DNA of 64,000 nucleotides from Gemmobacter fulvus (GTDB lineage: Bacteria > Pseudomonadota > Alphaproteobacteria > Rhodobacterales > Rhodobacteraceae): assembly GCF_018798885.1 (NCBI RefSeq), contig NZ_CP076361.1:2633501-2697500 (forward strand), in the 5' to 3' direction. Positions within the stretch are counted from its first letter, which is position 1, and each line of letters begins with the position of its first letter. Position numbers and translations under genes: made by a program. The notes below the pieces were generated by a model. The model was not told where the DNA came from, did no database searches, and saw only the letters and a program-made list of their open reading frames with translations. Positions 62,671 to 64,000 of the stretch are shown piece after piece.

Positions 62671-63657
62671 TCATTTTGCCAGAACGTCGGGGCGGTATTC
62701 GGCAAAGAGGCCGGTGCGCGGGAAGTCGGCCACATTGTCGGGCGTGACCGCCTTCGACCCGGCATCGACAAAGGCCGGAACCTCTTTGCCTGCCGCCACT
62801 TCGCGGGCGACCTGAATGGTCACATCCCCCAGATATTTCGGATCGTTCAGTGCCGTGGCCACATAATTGCCGCCTGCCGCCATCGATTCCAGCGCCTCGG
62901 ACAGCCCGTCCACACCCGAGATCAGCACATCGGTGCGGCCATTCTCGGACAGAACCTGCGCCGCGCCCAAGGCCATGTCGTCATTATGGGCATAGACGAC
63001 TTTGACATCGGTATGCGCCTGCAACAGATCCTGCATCGCGGTCACGGCATTGGCGCGGATATATTCGGCATAGGGGCCTTCGACGATCGTATGGCCCGAA
63101 CCTTCGATGGCGGCGTGAAAGCCGTCGCGGCGGTCCATCATCACGGCGCCACCGGCGTCGCCCTGAATCTCGATGATCTTGGCCCCGGTGATGCCATCGG
63201 CGGCAAGGCGCGCCACCACGGCTTCGCCCACCAGCTGACCCATGGCCTTGTTGTCGCGGCCGATATGCGCCTTGACGCCACCGCCATTGACCGAACGGTC
63301 CACCGTCAGCACCGGAATACCCGCAGCGGCGGCGGCTTCGAGCGAGGGCACAACGGCGTCGGGGTTGACCGGGTTGATGATGATGGCATTCACGCCCTGG
63401 GTGATCAGATCCTGAATGTCATCATTCTGCTTGGACACGTCACCATTGGCGTCGAGGAAGATCAGCGTATCACCCCCCGCAGCGGCGGCGGCTTCGGCCC
63501 CGTCTTTCAGCTGCACATAGAACGGCGATTGCAGGGTGACCTGGCTGAACCCGATCTTCAGCCCTTCGGCAAAGGCCGGGGCGGCGAAGGTGGCCCCCAG
63601 CGCCAAGACGGATGCGGCACTGGCGAGGCGGGTGAGTGCGTGGCGACGTGTGATCAT
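62671..63657 (-). CDS. sugar ABC transporter substrate-binding protein (RbsB-like)
   Basis: The 328-residue periplasmic protein has a Tat-like or Sec signal (MITRRHALTRLASAASVLALG... ending APAFA-EG) and the ribose-binding fold: LKIGFSQVTLQSPFYVQLKDG, LDANGDVSKQNDDIQDLI, AIIINPVNPDAV, VVYAHNDDMALGAAQ. It is first in the leftward operon that ends with the HAD gene, 58 bp from the palindrome. Confidence 0.92.
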   Translation of the reverse strand: MITRRHALTRLASAASVLALGATFAAPAFAEGLKIGFSQVTLQSPFYVQLKDGAEAAAAAGGDTLIFLDANGDVSKQNDDIQDLITQGVNAIIINPVNPDAVVPSLEAAAAAGIPVLTVDRSVNGGGVKAHIGRDNKAMGQLVGEAVVARLAADGITGAKIIEIQGDAGGAVMMDRRDGFHAAIEGSGHTIVEGPYAEYIRANAVTAMQDLLQAHTDVKVVYAHNDDMALGAAQVLSENGRTDVLISGVDGLSEALESMAAGGNYVATALNDPKYLGDVTIQVAREVAAGKEVPAFVDAGSKAVTPDNVADFPRTGLFAEYRPDVLAK

Positions 63658-64000
63658 TTTTGCTCCTCCCTGAAGCAGTCCTGAAAGTCGGTTGGCCGCG
63701 TGAGCGGAATTCTACAGATGTGATATTTTTTCACATCTGATGTTGTAAGCGCACTGAAATGGCTTGCTCTTGTCAATATCGAATTGCTTTTTGGCCGGTA
63801 TTATTTTCCAAAATCCTTTGATTCCAATTGGATGTCGGCGGGCTCTCTGCGGCTCAGGTGGGGCCGAACACCACGGCCAGACCCGGCGCAACCGAGTCAC
63901 CCCAAGTCATGCTGCACTGCGGCGCTGCATTTGCGGGTTACGCCGCACACGCATTGGTCGCGGGATGTTACAGGATCGGCAATTTTCGCCGCGCGGCAGC
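63658..64000. other. upstream region of the leftward operon
   Basis: The first 160 bp are AT-rich and hold the 25-bp palindrome (63715-63739), a TTGACA on the minus strand (63771-63776) that could be a -35 element, a TTTTGG...CCAAAA pair (63789-63813) and CCAATTGG (63823-63830). The last 150 bp are GC-rich; a short reading frame at 63910-63854 on the minus strand is discussed under rejected items. No gene is supported. Confidence 0.6.
63715..63739. promoter_or_regulatory. perfect 9-bp inverted repeat, candidate operator of the SorC/DeoR-type regulator
   Basis: CAGATGTGA (63715-63723) and TCACATCTG (63731-63739) are exact inverted repeats around TATTTTT. The element lies 58-82 bp upstream of the binding-protein ATG, where a repressor would block transcription of the operon. 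Confidence 0.72.

Noticed and set aside
63854-63910. 18-codon minus-strand frame (MTWGDSVAPGLAVVFGPT) followed after its stop by Ala-Ala-Glu-Ser
   Set aside because: It faintly recalls the N-terminus of mismatch-specific DNA glycosylases with a frame break, but it is too short, has no ribosome site and I cannot confirm the likeness without a search.

Overview
The window is a GC-rich chromosomal segment from an alphaproteobacterium, most likely order Rhodobacterales (Rhodobacter/Paracoccus relatives). This rests on the uspA-like / ccoNOQP / ccoGHIS arrangement with FNR-type boxes, the divergent hemC-hemE pair, and a glpDSTPQUVK-type glycerol locus. I see no rRNA operon, CRISPR array, insertion sequence or prophage. 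Only one tRNA gene (elongator tRNA-Met, CAT) is present.

Layout. 1-9651: high-affinity cbb3 cytochrome oxidase (ccoNOQP) and its assembly genes (ccoGHIS), separated by a 49-codon orphan gene and a LysR/GcvA-type regulator; four FNR-like boxes flank these units. 9738-13117: tetrapyrrole genes hemC, hemE and hemF, with a small unknown gene downstream of hemF. 13235-20756: a mixed housekeeping block holding a lipoprotein, a dehydrogenase-like SDR without its catalytic Lys, an RsmC-like methyltransferase, clpS, a HAD hydrolase, a D,D-carboxypeptidase with a SPOR-like tail, a FAH-fold hydrolase and an FAD-linked oxidase. 20823-24686: a secreted GDSL esterase divergent from a YbbA/YbbP-type ABC exporter.

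24763-33953 looks like one catabolic island for an inositol-like or O-methylated cyclitol compound. A leftward PanB-like / MocE Rieske / MocD oxygenase set faces a rightward LacI regulator, IolI-like isomerase, sugar ABC importer (binding protein, permease, ATPase), SDR and Gfo/Idh (IolG/MocA-like) dehydrogenase. A 32-bp palindrome sits in front of the isomerase gene. 33993-41503 holds a secreted unknown, argE, the selenouridine pair mnmH and selD (selD fused to a flavin oxidoreductase) and a hydantoinase/oxoprolinase gene, followed by the tRNA.

41954-52396 is a complete glycerol system: glpD, the ABC importer glpSTPQUV, glpK and an Fe-type alcohol dehydrogenase, preceded by a near-perfect 13-bp inverted repeat that could be a GlpR operator. 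52371-63657, leftward, is a second sugar/polyol operon: binding protein, Zn-alcohol dehydrogenase, FGGY kinase, SorC/DeoR-type regulator, ATPase, permease, deoC, a double-domain aldehyde dehydrogenase and a HAD phosphatase. A perfect 9-bp inverted repeat lies upstream of its first gene. Together the accessory part describes an organism that takes up sugars and polyols by ABC transport and respires at low oxygen.

All identities come from reading translated sequences and motifs by eye; no database search was possible.
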